Below, one piece after another: positions 36,600 through 48,383 of a DNA stretch of 64,000 nt (positions are counted from its first letter, which is position 1; each line of letters begins with the position of its first letter). The stretch is from Nymphaea colorata (Eukaryota > Streptophyta > Magnoliopsida > Nymphaeales > Nymphaeaceae). The translations under genes were made by a program, and so were the position numbers. The notes under the pieces are model-generated. The model worked only from the letters and a program-made list of their open reading frames with translations, was not told where the DNA came from and made no database searches. The stretch is taken from NCBI RefSeq assembly GCF_008831285.2, contig NC_045140.1, positions 19,218,370-19,282,369 of the forward strand, written 5' to 3'.

Positions 36600-38307
36600 A
36601 TGGCAATGCCTCTGGCCAATTGCCTGCGGAGCACCCTCGTGCCGCTGCCACGCTCGTTGTTCTCACTGGGAATGGCGACAAGGCGGGGAAGAGGCGTTCG
36701 TTTCTCTTCAAACTCGAAGGCAGACGAAGGCAATTTCTCGATACCCAAGTCGTTTTTCTCGGACCCACTTCGCTCTTACCTTTTTTTTTCCCTCTGTGGA
36801 TATTCTTAATGAAGCTTTCTTTCTCTTGGTGGAAGATGCCAATGGAAGACAACTAACTAGGAACCAAATCTCTGCGAGCAAGAAGAGGGTGAAGGCGACG
36901 GTGGACGTAGAGACCAAGGAGATGGGAGCAGATTCTTTGATTGAAATGGTAGAAACTTCATCTCTTTATTGTATTGCTTCTTTTTTCTGTTCTTAGATGT
37001 TGGTTATTATTGATTATGGAAATCATGACGAGCGGGTGTTAACTTCTTTTCCTTTCTGGGAGTATGGTTGCTGTTTGCTTTGTACTCAGAATAATGGCAA
37101 TCTCTCTCTCTCTCTCGCTCGCTCGCTTTCTTCTGTCGTTTCTTACTCTCGCTCTTGTCTTTTTCTTTCTGAACGGCCTATCATGTGTGTGGCACACAGA
37201 GTTGGCAACATACGGAGTTCATTTCTTGAAGTTTTATGTTTGATCATGTCATCCCATGCGATGTTCGTGTCGATTTGACTTTCCCTTGTGATGCTACGTA
37301 GGGAGTTGCTACTTCTTTTCTCAATATTTTGGGAAGAGCTTGACATTGACTTAACAGTCAATTTGTGAGGGTTGATAATAAGTAACTGAGGCTTGCAATT
37401 TGTACTGGGTCAGTTTTATGATGACGAAAGCCTGACGCTTTGAAGTTTGAAAATTCATTAATATGTAAGTTTCTAAAAGATAATTGTTAGTTCACGTGGA
37501 CGGTGGGTGAAACTTACGTTATTCACAGTTTCACGGAACTCTGTAGCAAGAACGAAATATGAACACGGGCTGTAGGAATCGAACTGAAATGATGAGATTT
37601 ATCCCTTATATGCATTTCTTCATGAAATGTTACAATTAGGGAGCATCGTTATATTTCCTTCTTTTGCTGCTTATACCACAATCTACTCGTAATGTTCATC
37701 TTCTCTGACTAGCACAGGCTATTTTTCCTGAAGAAGCTCAAATTGCCTTTTGCTTGTAAAGGAAAACTGAAGCTGAATGTGCAGAAACTTTTGGCAGAAA
37801 CTGAATTATGTTACTTTCCTTTCCTAAGAGGAGAAGATAATTTATAAACTTCAGAGTACAGAAAGGGAACAATAATAAGGTACACACGTTAAAGGGGGAA
37901 AGGAATGAAAAGGACTTAGTGGAAAAAGTGAAGCTTAATCCAACATTGGGAGAGTGCTTCAGCTCCTATCGCAGTCTGTTGCCTCCCTACCACTTTGATT
38001 GCAAGTTCTTGATGTGGTCAGGTACATAGTGCAGCTCCTGTATTTTGTCAAAGGTTGATTGCCTTTTCTTCTTTTTGTTTCATGATAATTTTTTTTGGGT
38101 GACTTTGTCAGTGCAATTATATCTAAAAGATTTTATGATACTTGTATAACTGCGTAAAAAACATTACGAGTATTTTAGTTATTGTTCCTTAGCATCATTC
38201 TGCATTATAATTTGGTAACTTCTTGGCTTTTTTGTAATATGTGCAGCTTGGAAGCCTCCCTGAGATTGAAGATTTTGCTTTCCACAAGACTAGGAAGTCT
38301 ACTTCAA
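36600..38307 (+). pseudogene. NTH1: NTH1 5' exons only, left copy (truncated)
   Basis: Contains the counterparts of NTH1 exons 1-3: [19 protein letters not shown] with [11 protein letters not shown] (exon 1), [15 protein letters not shown] (exon 2) and [15 protein letters not shown] (exon 3, 38247-38307). The duplication ends at 39958, so the glycosylase domain (helix-hairpin-helix, catalytic Lys and Asp, Fe-S cluster) is missing. The exon 3 donor is GA (CTTCAA|GAATAC) where the intact copy has GT. It could at most make a plastid-targeting peptide with a short tail. Note that it retains a promoter region highly similar to that of the intact gene. Confidence 0.88.
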
Positions 38308-39214
38308 GAATACTCTTGAATCTTGATTTGGTTATTTATGTGGAAGTTGGTTTCACTTATTTATGTCTTAAGTAACTTAATGTGCAGACTTGCTTTGCCT
38401 ATTTCTCAAGTTCCTCATTTTGTATTGTCTGTTCGTTGAAAGTATGGAGGATATAAATCTCTACTCCTCGGGAGTAGACCTCTGGACAGGTTGAAGAAAT
38501 AAACTCATCTTCATGAACTTGCCACAGGCTCCTATGTCAGTGTAACTAGATTTGGGGCAACTGTAAGATCAGTTTCTTAAACAAGCCTTTCTCATATATG
38601 GGTTGTGCTTGTTGAAGGGGAGCTTGATGAGTAGGGTCAAGTTGCCAACTACATCCTTAAGTATTTGAGAAAAGCATCAATGTTCATAGCCCTTTGTTCC
38701 ATTATTCTGTTCCCTTCTTACTTTTATTATAACTGGGAAATTTAGTTTAAGAAGTATGCAATCATCTTGTAGCTCCAGTTATTGTGCTACCAAAGCAAGA
38801 ACCAGCGTTCGAACCTTTTCTTTCTCATAGATTGGAACTGGGCAGCAACATGACAAAATGAAATCTGGAAATTTACGGGCAAGTTTATCGTTGGTTAATT
38901 ATCCTCCTCTGTGAGTTCAAATCTAGGGACAGTAATCAGTATGCAGAAATCACAGATTTAAACAAGACTATGTTCTTCAATCTTCATTTTATCATTGCTA
39001 ACTGTTTGTTATCATACATGTTGGTATAGGTTGTTAAATTAGATGAAAGAACATGTTTTAGAGTGAAACATGACAGTAGGTGTGCTGCACACATGCTCCC
39101 TTGTACTTTCAACCAGCCTTGGAAATGTTATATACATGTCTAAGTTAGGCTGTGATATATGGCAGTGACCTCCTTGGGTACTGGCCTGCTGGGCAGCAAA
39201 ATTAGGCGTGGCGT

Positions 39215-39695
39215 TAGAATTTAAGGTTTAGACACCATGTAAGTATACATATGTGTATTTTATATGTACTGTCATACATCATATACTCTTGGTAGTTTGA
39301 TGTATGATTTGTATATATAAATATATATATGTATGTGTAGGCTTTTATGTTATGTTCTCTTCTTTTTCTGTATTTATTTTCTCATCTTTTTCTTTGTATT
39401 TTTCTGTATTTTTTTTATCAGCTCGGAGAACTAGCTGTTGGCTGCTCCCAATGGCTAGATTCCTAACCGTTGGAGCAGTCCCAACAGCTAGTTTCTTTAA
39501 CCCTTCTTCTTTCCTTTTCTTCTATAAATATGAGACTTGGGTCCCTTGCTTGGCGTGGGCTTTAAGGCCTGACTTTGTGTATCATTTAAGATTTGATACA
39601 AGTTTTTTTCATCTCTAGTTTGAGGTTTCTCATTGTGTGACTTCTTGGACTGGTTGGTATCTTCAAGAGTGTAACACTTGAAGTGTTTCTAACTT
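39215..39695 (+). repeat. Putative solo LTR in NTH1 intron, left copy
   Basis: A stretch starting GTTAGAATTTAAGG and ending near GAAGTGTTTCTAACTTTC, with an internal TATA box (TTCTATAAATATGAGAC, 39511) preceded by an imperfect palindrome (CTAGCTGTTGGCTGCTCC... repeated inverted). The arrangement resembles a copia-type LTR. The counterpart is at 50733-51225. No target-site duplication was confirmed. Confidence 0.4.
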
Positions 39696-39984
39696 TCTAT
39701 CACCAATTATGGGCCTGGTTTACAGGTGGCACTTGACACTTGACATGTTTTGCATATGGTTGCATTTCTACCTTCTGAATAACTTTAGGCTTAGGCTTCT
39801 GGTTATTGACCAGAGGCATGGATATTAAGGTTAACTCGATAGTTGTTAGAAATTTATATTCACTTTGGCATTTTACATCTTCATTTACATGGAAACATTA
39901 TGTTATTTAAAGTTCTTATTTCAATGTGTGCAAAATTGCAAAGACATACATGCATGCTGATATATATATAAATATATCATCCTG

Positions 39985-40875
39985 ATAGTGTGTCTTTGGT
40001 GTCTTTTAGTAACACTAGCATTTCCTGGTAATGAAGATAAAGGTCCTCAGTTGGATAGATATCGTCCAACGATATGTTGGCCGACACAAAAAAGACGGCC
40101 ATGGAAATCAAGGACCAAAGTTCGCACAAAGAATTAATTACACACCAAAGACACCAAAGCGAGTTTATCAGGATGATATATTTATATATCGGCCCTTAAA
40201 ATTGGAAGATCTACCTCTGCTGCTGCCAACCAGCCATCATCTATGTGCTTCTATTGAACTCCACAAACCTGGAGGCCAAAAGGATTGCGATCAACTCCCA
40301 ATTGAAGAAGTGAATGAATCGATCAAATTGGTTTACTAAGACAAGCTAATGTTTACCTCTTGCCGCCCACTAGCTACCTGGCTGTAATTTTTTACTGTGA
40401 GTGAAGATGCCGGCCATTATCAATGTGCTTCAGTCTTATTCTGCGATCAGGGAGGAACAAAAACAACTTCGATCACAGACATGCCCAGAACAGAGAGAGA
40501 CAGAGTCTAAACATAATACAGCTAAAGTGCTTTGAATGGGAAATAAAGAGTATTAAAATTCTAGGTTCTTCATAATTGTTTTGGGTTTTCTCATCGATTT
40601 AGCATTACATTTGATCCTTACCTCGAAAATGCCAGACATGACTATGAATACATTTTCAGGTTTTCATTTGTTACAAGCAGACAATAGTTTTTGTAATGAC
40701 AAGATCCCCTTGCTTTGACGATGTATTGAACTGAGGTAAACTACAATTTGTAGAATTATAAATAACGAGCAAGTATTCAATATAACATGTAAAATGACAA
40801 ACCAATAGATATTACAAATAAACAACATGTGAATACCTCCACAAATAAGCAAATACCGCCATGTAATAGACACGC
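39985..40875 (-). repeat. Element A, copy 3 (inverted, partial, diverged)
   Basis: Reverse complement of about 6080-7270, including part of the conserved ORF (PGNEDK, PQLD, WPTQK). It is more diverged than copies 1 and 2. It joins family B at a short overlap near TCATGATCAGATTCG. Confidence 0.85.
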
Positions 40876-41830
40876 ATTGTTGAGAAATCATGATCAGATT
40901 CGTGTGTTTTGAAGTTTTCTCTATAGTGTCCTCTTTCAGTTTTGAACAATAGATAAGCATCGTAATGCTGAAATATTTCAGGATAAAGATGGATTCAGAT
41001 TCACAGTTGACTTCCACCATGATTCGAAAATTATATCTCCCCCTCACAATTGAAGTGATTTTTTTCCCTAAAACTTTCCTCTATTTGTAATAATTGCAAT
41101 GGTGCTTAGACATCATTACCATGATCATCAGGTTCGGTGATTGTAATAGTGCATCTCTTGGTATTCTTTCTCCTTTGTCTGATCTGCTCTACCTTGCCTA
41201 ACTTCTTGCACACATGACTTGGACTGTTCTTTTTGCAAGAATACAAATAAAAAAATAGCCACTTGTAAAACTAGGATAGTGGTCTCCCGTTACATGTTAT
41301 TTACATCTATATAATGAATAAAACAGGAGCTGAAGAAGGTACAAGAGAAAACGAGATGTTGACAATGAACAGAACAATAAAATTTAAAAGAAAAAGAAAT
41401 AGTTCAAACTTGTCTTTCTTTTTACAGACCACCACAACATAATTGTTCCTTCTGAGGCTATATCATATGCATCTATAACCTAGTACACTCTTTCAGGCAA
41501 GCATAATTTTAGTTCAAGTAAACAAGATGTCATCTCCTTAGTGGGTATTCATTGATCCAACGGTAGTCAATGATGTAGATGTTGATGCCTTCTTAGTCAA
41601 ATGGTGAGCTAATTCCTGTGGATGCAGCTAAGGTACAAAACCCCCACAGTTGGATTTGTTCCAAATTTCACTTAATTCATGTTCGGTCTCAAGAAATTAG
41701 TCTTAATATGTATTGCAAAGCATAATGAATTTCAGGGAACAATAAAGAACCACAAAATTCTGCATCAATTGTACCTGAATGCTTAGAAAGTTGCTTCAAT
41801 AGAGTAACAGTAAAAAAATTAACAAAAATC
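40870..41830. repeat. Repeat family B, copy 2
   Basis: Homologous to 11388-12310 in the same orientation. The minus-strand segment 41627-41538 is a 30-codon open segment after a TACCTTAG acceptor, ending in TAA (LHPQELAHHLTKKASTSTS at its start). With 39985-40875 it forms the 2.2-kb block that separates the two duplication copies. Confidence 0.8.
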
Positions 41831-43506
41831 CATTAACAAACATCGCAAGCTGTCTCCGACTTCAGAAATGAATAATGAATAAACCATGTTAAAGATGTGC
41901 ATATTTTGACCATCAAATGGTTGCCATGTTCTGCAAGATGTTAAGAAAGAACTACTTTTCAAGAATTAGTTCAAGCCACGTAAGGTTAGACCAACTCCAA
42001 TTCACATGTTGCGCCAAAGAATGAAGAGATGTTAACTTTTTGAAGGTGGGGAAGCTTTAATTTGTCCTTGGTGTTGCTCTGGTTATCGACGATCGAACAG
42101 AAAAATAAATATCAAGTATTAGAAAATAGGAAAAAAAATATATAATGACTATTTTTCCATTTAATATCAAGTTACACATTTTTATCATTGTTTTTTTTTC
42201 TTAACCATCCACTTACTTTAAATAGACTATACTATGTGACTCTACACAACCAAACTAATATGGACACTCATTATAGATATACATATATATATAAAATGTA
42301 GGTAACCCCCCATGTGATATTCTCATTCGGTTACTGATTGCTTCGGAATTAAATCTTACACTTTTTGTATAAGTAATTTTGGATTTTTCTCGTGAGAATG
42401 ACTACACAACTAATTTGGCAGTTGCTGGAAAATGTGACTGGGTCGTTCACCATTGTGGACTGGTCTACGGTCTTCGTCATTTTCAACAACATTCGTTGAC
42501 CGTAGAGTTCCCATAACGCGGGACTTGCCATCTCTCCGTGTTCTTTCTTTCCCCCTTTCGTCAGTAGGTCCAACTTGTTAGCTTTACAAATTTATTCTAT
42601 AAATATCAACAAAAAGGCATGTGAACGCTTTGACGCATTTACAAAAGCACGCTACGTTTTGAGAAATTATATTTTCAAATCTAGTTAAGGAAGAACTCTT
42701 TTAGCGGGAGGTTATAATACCATCTAAATGAGAGCTCAAGCTCTCCTCCTCCTCTCCGGCCAAATGAAATAAGCACGTCAATTAAGAATTCTTTAAAAAA
42801 TTAAAGCATGTTTTGGTAAAAATTTAAAGGTGAAGCGCGTTCTTGGTGCTGACTCTTTATCTTTTTCGACTTTGAGAAATTTTCCTGTATGTTTCCCCTA
42901 ATTTTTAATGTGAGAATGACTTTCTTTTAAGGGTTACTGTATCTTTTTTACCGGGTTGGTAGTGCATGATTAATCGCACTACCGGCCTATAACGTCAAGT
43001 ATGCACTTGTTTTTACCATGGAAGAACAGAAATGAATATTAAAAAGTTTGTCAAGTGAAAATGAATCTGGGAATGTCCAATAAGGAGGAAATTATCATGG
43101 AATTAGCTGCCATATTAATTTACTCTTTTTGAGCATGGAAGATTTGGCCTAACTTTTGATCCTTTCCTTCCCCACTGTTGATTTTATCTTCAAATTGTCT
43201 CAAGAAGGGCAAGGCTCTACCAAGTTGATGAATACAACCAATGAGTCAATTGGGTGGCTAAATTTTGCCCGCCAAACCCACAAAACGCTCTGCTCTTTTT
43301 GGCGGTGGTGCTCTCATCGCTACAGCAGAAACCTTCCTTCTTGGGAGTCTGGTGCAGCCTGTTATTTTGACCCAACTGTCTAAAACTTTACCTCCGAATT
43401 CTGTGGAGTTGTTTCGTCTTCCCTTACAAGATGAAACTACCGGCCTTCAATGCGATAATTTGGCATCAATACGAGCAGAGATGATGCTGAAGCGGCATGG
43501 ATTCCT

Positions 43507-45641
43507 ATGGTACTGTCCGTCGCCTTGTTAATTTCTTTTTTGTTCTGTTTGATTCTTTTGTGATTACAAATCTTATATTTTGTTGGCCTTTTTGGTGGAA
43601 ATGGTGACCACCCATTGCTTGAGTCTTTAATGGGAATCATTCTTATCAGTATAGTTAAGAGTTGAAATGGACACCAAGATTTCCTGCATGGCAATTCACA
43701 GATACCATATGCAGAAACGTTTCCGATGCCATTTCTGCTTCTGATGATTTACAGTCATCCGTCCGCTAGAATCTTCTCTTTTTCCTCTGTATTTCTTTGT
43801 TCTTATTCTGTTTTTCTTTCCTCTCCACCTAGTTGGTATTCTGAATGATAGCCTGAAATGTTTACTTCTTCATGATCCTTTTTTTGTTTAGCTCTTTAAT
43901 AATGCAAACGAGTAAATCGACGTGCAGAAATGGGATTGTGAAGAAGTCTTTCAGATGGGTCTTCCTGGGCATGACATGGCTGTTGCTCTTGTGAATCAAG
44001 CACCTCTAGATCTTGGTTCTCAGCCATGTGCCCCTCTGGTTTCAGGCACAGATTCCTTCTTGTGTAAAAGGCATTGCGATATTCCCTCAAATTCTCCCAT
44101 CGGTTCTGCTTGCATGAATTTACCTTCTCGAGGCCAGAGCAAGTCTATTCGGATTCATACGCTAAGCAATAGAAATACCAATACTTTCTTTGAATCTGAC
44201 GGTGCTCTGAACTGCAAAGATTGGCCTGCTTTTAACAATTGGGTATGCTCGTCTCCGGGTTGCATCTCTCCTTCATTTCTGTTATTCGATGAATTGCGTG
44301 GTAGTGGCAGCAGCAGTAGGCTAAAAGAAAATGCTTGCTCAAGTTCTCCTACAACCAATACATTCTGTACGTCGAGTCTGTCAGTTCGAACTAATGGGTT
44401 GCGAACGTTGAGATGTCATGCTGCAGATATAGAAGCAAGGCATGAGGATGAACCATTCATTGGCTTCATTGAAGAGGCCTGGTCATCATCGTCTGGGTGC
44501 TTGTCCCCTTCCTTTATCTGTTTTGATGAGCTTCGCACCAGAGATGCTACCTTTGGTAAATCTCTTGGCATGTGGGAAGTGCAGGTTGATCATTTGTTCT
44601 CTCATATACTATCATCATATGAAGTTCTAGAGAATTCTTCTTTTTCCGTGTCAAAACCCTTAGATGAGGAGGCTCTCGTTCTTCTAAGAAAGTTAGCATC
44701 CCTTCATCTTGGAACAAGATCTGATGCATTCTCGGAGGTCAGGAAAGTCCAGAGAGTAAATTCCATTGATGGCAAGGAAGGTTGTGCTTCTCTTCCTTCT
44801 TCAGAGCTCACTGGTTCAGGGAGTCCTTCTCTGTATGGCAGGACATCTTTCACTGATTCGCTTCCACAAAACCCATTACCAGCTATAGATGAGGTTCCCT
44901 TCCCCACAGGTTTGGACAAACTTGAAGGCCTTGAAGATGACGGACCTCTCTTCTGGCCTTTCGATCAAAACTGCTTCAGATATCATGAGCTAAACTGGGA
45001 CTTGTCTATCTCACCATCTCGTAAGAACAGAGTTGATGCTTGCGTGACTCCAACATTCAGACATGGGAAGAATACCAACTTTCAACTTCGTAGAAGTGCC
45101 ATTCAGAATAGCAGGAGAAAAAACCAAGCTTGTAGACCTCATGATCACTCTGTTTTCGACTATGATTCGACGAAGGAGGGCAGACCCACTTCAAGTCCAA
45201 ATGTGCTTGCAAAAATACGGACCAGAGCTAGTATCTGCACTGAGGGAGATAAAATGGCTGCTGATAAACAAACATGTTCTGGTAATTCTCTCCTTAAGAT
45301 GAAAAATGGAGTGAAATCTCGTCTTGGAGTTCAGATGCCATGACCAAAATAGCTTTTGTAATGTTTCAACTGATGGACGCTGCATGGACAAACCAGGAGA
45401 ACATTTCAGTGGTGATTTGAGACGTGCGGGTCAGCATGTAGGTCAATTACTTGAACTTGCAGTTAAAGACAGTCAAGTGCTCGTAGAGATTATCTTTTGG
45501 CCTATCGTGGAGTCCATGTCTGTTGAGGCATTGGTGGGCATGGAAGAATTTGATGGGCATGAAGGCATCGATAATGAACTAATAGGGAATCAATTTTCTC
45601 CAGAAGATTCCACCAGAGAACCTGTGAGTTCAGTATTATAA
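43507..45641 (+). CDS. Gene U, right copy: unknown plant protein
   Basis: Coding block 43928-45343, same acceptor and same possible start ATG (43507-43509) next to a GT donor. Relative to the left copy it lacks six codons in frame (PLRQDT) and has scattered substitutions; no stop or frameshift interrupts 1.4 kb. Both GC(I/L)SPSF...FDEL motifs are kept. It ends QMP-stop because five bases (TAATC) present in the left copy are absent, which puts the conserved tail (45324-45641, LRRAGQHVGQLLEL, VEALVGMEEFDGHEG) in another frame. The two paralogues thus lose the same tail by different routes. Function unknown. Confidence 0.65.
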
Positions 45642-46964
45642 AGCTGCAGTTTCGATGAGTGAATCTAAAGGTTATAGTAAGAGCTGACCAAAGATTTCTC
45701 ATCTTTGGTCTAGCATCTTTTCTACTTCTGGGGATGCTGGTACAATGTTCAGGAAATTCGTGCAATGTGGGAGCCTCTAATGAGTGTTTGTTTTCTCGTC
45801 GAAATATGTATTTGAAAAGACTTACTCCGAGATATTTGTAGTTATTTAGATGTTCTCACATGGTTTTTCGTTTGAGCAGATTTGAAAACTTCCTCCTAAT
45901 ATTGGTACTGAAATGTTTCTTTTATTCCTCCTAATATTAGTTCTTCCTTGTAAATGCATCTCCTGCGCTACTTAAAAGAGACCTATCGGTTTCTTTCATT
46001 TTATCTGTCCTATGTTCCTATATAAGTTCCAATACTTTCTAGCATGTCAGGTATCTTTAAAAACCAATTCTATGTCAAAAAACGAAGGTTAAAACCATCA
46101 TCACGTGATCCCTGCTGAGAAGTACCAAGAAGTCGGTTAACGATAAGGAAGGAACTACGCCCAGCAAGTTAGAAATAGACCAAATGTATCAAATGCAAAG
46201 GCAAGAGCAATATAAAGGGCATGAGCCATAGGTTGATTCCAACAGCTCCCATATTTTCATTTGTAACAAATAGTTTAAGCCCTCAGCTAATGTCATAGCG
46301 ACAGTGAGCAGGATCTATCGATTCTAGACCTGTGAACAATTGAATTGTAGAGGAAGAAAGAAGTAACCGAGAGAGGAACCTAACCAGTGAGACAGACCAA
46401 GTAAGCAAAAACGATGTAGAAAGCTAATAACAAATGCTGAAAAAAAGAATGAACAAGTACCCAACTTCTCCATGCAAATGAATGTCTCATTTATTAATAT
46501 ATGTGCCACCTTAATAAGAAGAAAAGAAAAAATAAATAAACATAATTACCTGAAATAATTATCCATGTAAGCACTAAGTACTTATGCAGCAGCTTGATAA
46601 ACATATAATACTCCAAATGAGACAACAACAAAGGATAGGAATGTTTGCTTTGCTTCATTATCCATCAACTTTTACTATATTCAAAGAAAAGCTCAGAAAA
46701 AAAACGCTTGAATCCAAGAGGATCCGATGAGTATTAACTTTGCGTCATTGTCCTTGAGTTGGAGAAAACTCACCCTGGCCCTTTGGGGTGTTGATCTGGT
46801 GCTCCAATGAGAGTCTATCGTCAGTTCTATTCTTGTAGGTGATCTTCTGATCTTCATCTGCACCATAAACAGTGACAAGTGTCACTGTAATTGATGGGTG
46901 CACCAAAGTAGTCCTGAACTGCTAGGGTAGGGTTTTGTCCTTTCTTCTGGCAGCTTCCACTCAC

Positions 46965-47085
46965 CTGGAGAAAACTCGTCGTATTGCTCTCGCTTACATC
47001 TTGTTTTAATTTGCAACACAATTCCTGGATCAACATAATTAATATCTTCAATGTGAAATGGGCCAAACGGCTCAAATATGAACAT
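46965..47085 (-). CDS. Minus-strand exon candidate, right copy
   Basis: Paralogue of 35869-35989: MFIFEPFGPFHIEDINYVDP to CCAG|GTGAGT, 121 nt. Conserved but unassigned. Confidence 0.4.
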
Positions 47086-47848
47086 GGCTAAAGGTCGATT
47101 AGAAAAAATTGAAGAATGTTAACCAAAATAAATAGATCAAATCTGTCTTGGCGTATGAAGCCGAACAAGTGTTGGAGCCTATTTAATAAAACTAATGTTG
47201 GCTCACCAATAGACATCAAATCCATATGTTTGGTGTTTTCAATATGCATGGATAGGTAATTTGATTGATTTGCATGTGAATCTAGTGGAACTTGAGTAAA
47301 ATGCGATAAACACATAGTTTGGTTTTGGGCGACAGAAAAAAACTGAACCGGGACGTTGCAGTTCACGATACGGTTTTGGTATGTGAATCAAAGAGGTGGA
47401 AAGAGTGAGCCGAGCTGGTCTTGCTGAGTTACACTCCATGAATACAAGAAAGTAAATATGTATACACGCAAATATATGAGCGCAGACGCTCCACAATGGT
47501 CCCTCATCCTCCAACATTAACATCCTTTTAAACGGACAATCCTGAAGCACTTGAAAATGGCGGTTCAGTTGGACAGGAAGCCGCCCACTCTGCATAGTGT
47601 GGACGATCTCATACAGCGTGGCTAGGGATGCACCACGTAAAAATGTCAATAACTACCCAACTATCCGCCATCTCTTAGATGAATGGCTGTTCAACACTGA
47701 GCAATCCATGCGTGGAAACCCCCACCGTAACAAGAAACGCTCCGCCATTTTAATTCATCTAGTTAAATGATACCCATCTGGTTTAACTATACAATAATTG
47801 TTATTTTCAATTAATTTAATCCGATTAATCCCTGTTTGCTGTTGCTTT

Positions 47849-48348
47849 ATGACAATGCCTCTGTCCAATTGCCTGCGGAGCACCCTCGTGCCGCTGCCAC
47901 GCTCGTTTCTCTCACTGGGGATGGCGACAAGGCGGGGAAGAGGCGTTCGTTTCTCTTCAAACTCGAAGGCAGACGAAGGCAATTTCTCGATACCCAAGTC
48001 GTTTTTTTCGGACCCACTTCGCTCTTACCTTTTTTTTTTTCCCCTCTGTGGATATTCTTAATGAAGTTTTCTTTTTGTTGGTGGAAGATGCCAATGCAAG
48101 TCAACTAACTAGGAACCAAATCTCTGCGAGCAAGAAGAGGGTGAAGGCGACGGTGGACGTAGAGACCAAGAAGATGGGAGCTGATTCTTTGAATGAAAGG
48201 GTAGAAACTTCATCTCTTTATTGTACTGCTTCTTTTTTCTGTTCTGATATGTTGGTTATTATTGATTATGGAAATCATGACGAGCGGTTGTTAACTTCTT
48301 TTCCTTTCTGGAAGTATGGTTGCTGTTTGCTTCGTACTCAGAATAATG

Positions 48349-48383
<35 letters not shown>

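Larger units (their letters stand above)
31240..39958. repeat. Segmental duplication, left copy
   Basis: Collinear and in direct orientation with 42125-51475, with differences scattered at a few percent and several larger indels. The left edge is near AAATATATAATGACTATTTT. The right edge is at CATGCATGCTGA, where it breaks within an NTH1 intron. It holds gene U, a minus-strand exon candidate, NTH1 exons 1-3 and a putative solo LTR. Confidence 0.95.

Noticed and set aside
40664-41047. Minus-strand ORF of 127 codons across element A/B junction
   Set aside because: It spans the fusion of two repeats and the left-hand B copy has a stop inside it, so it is not a real gene.
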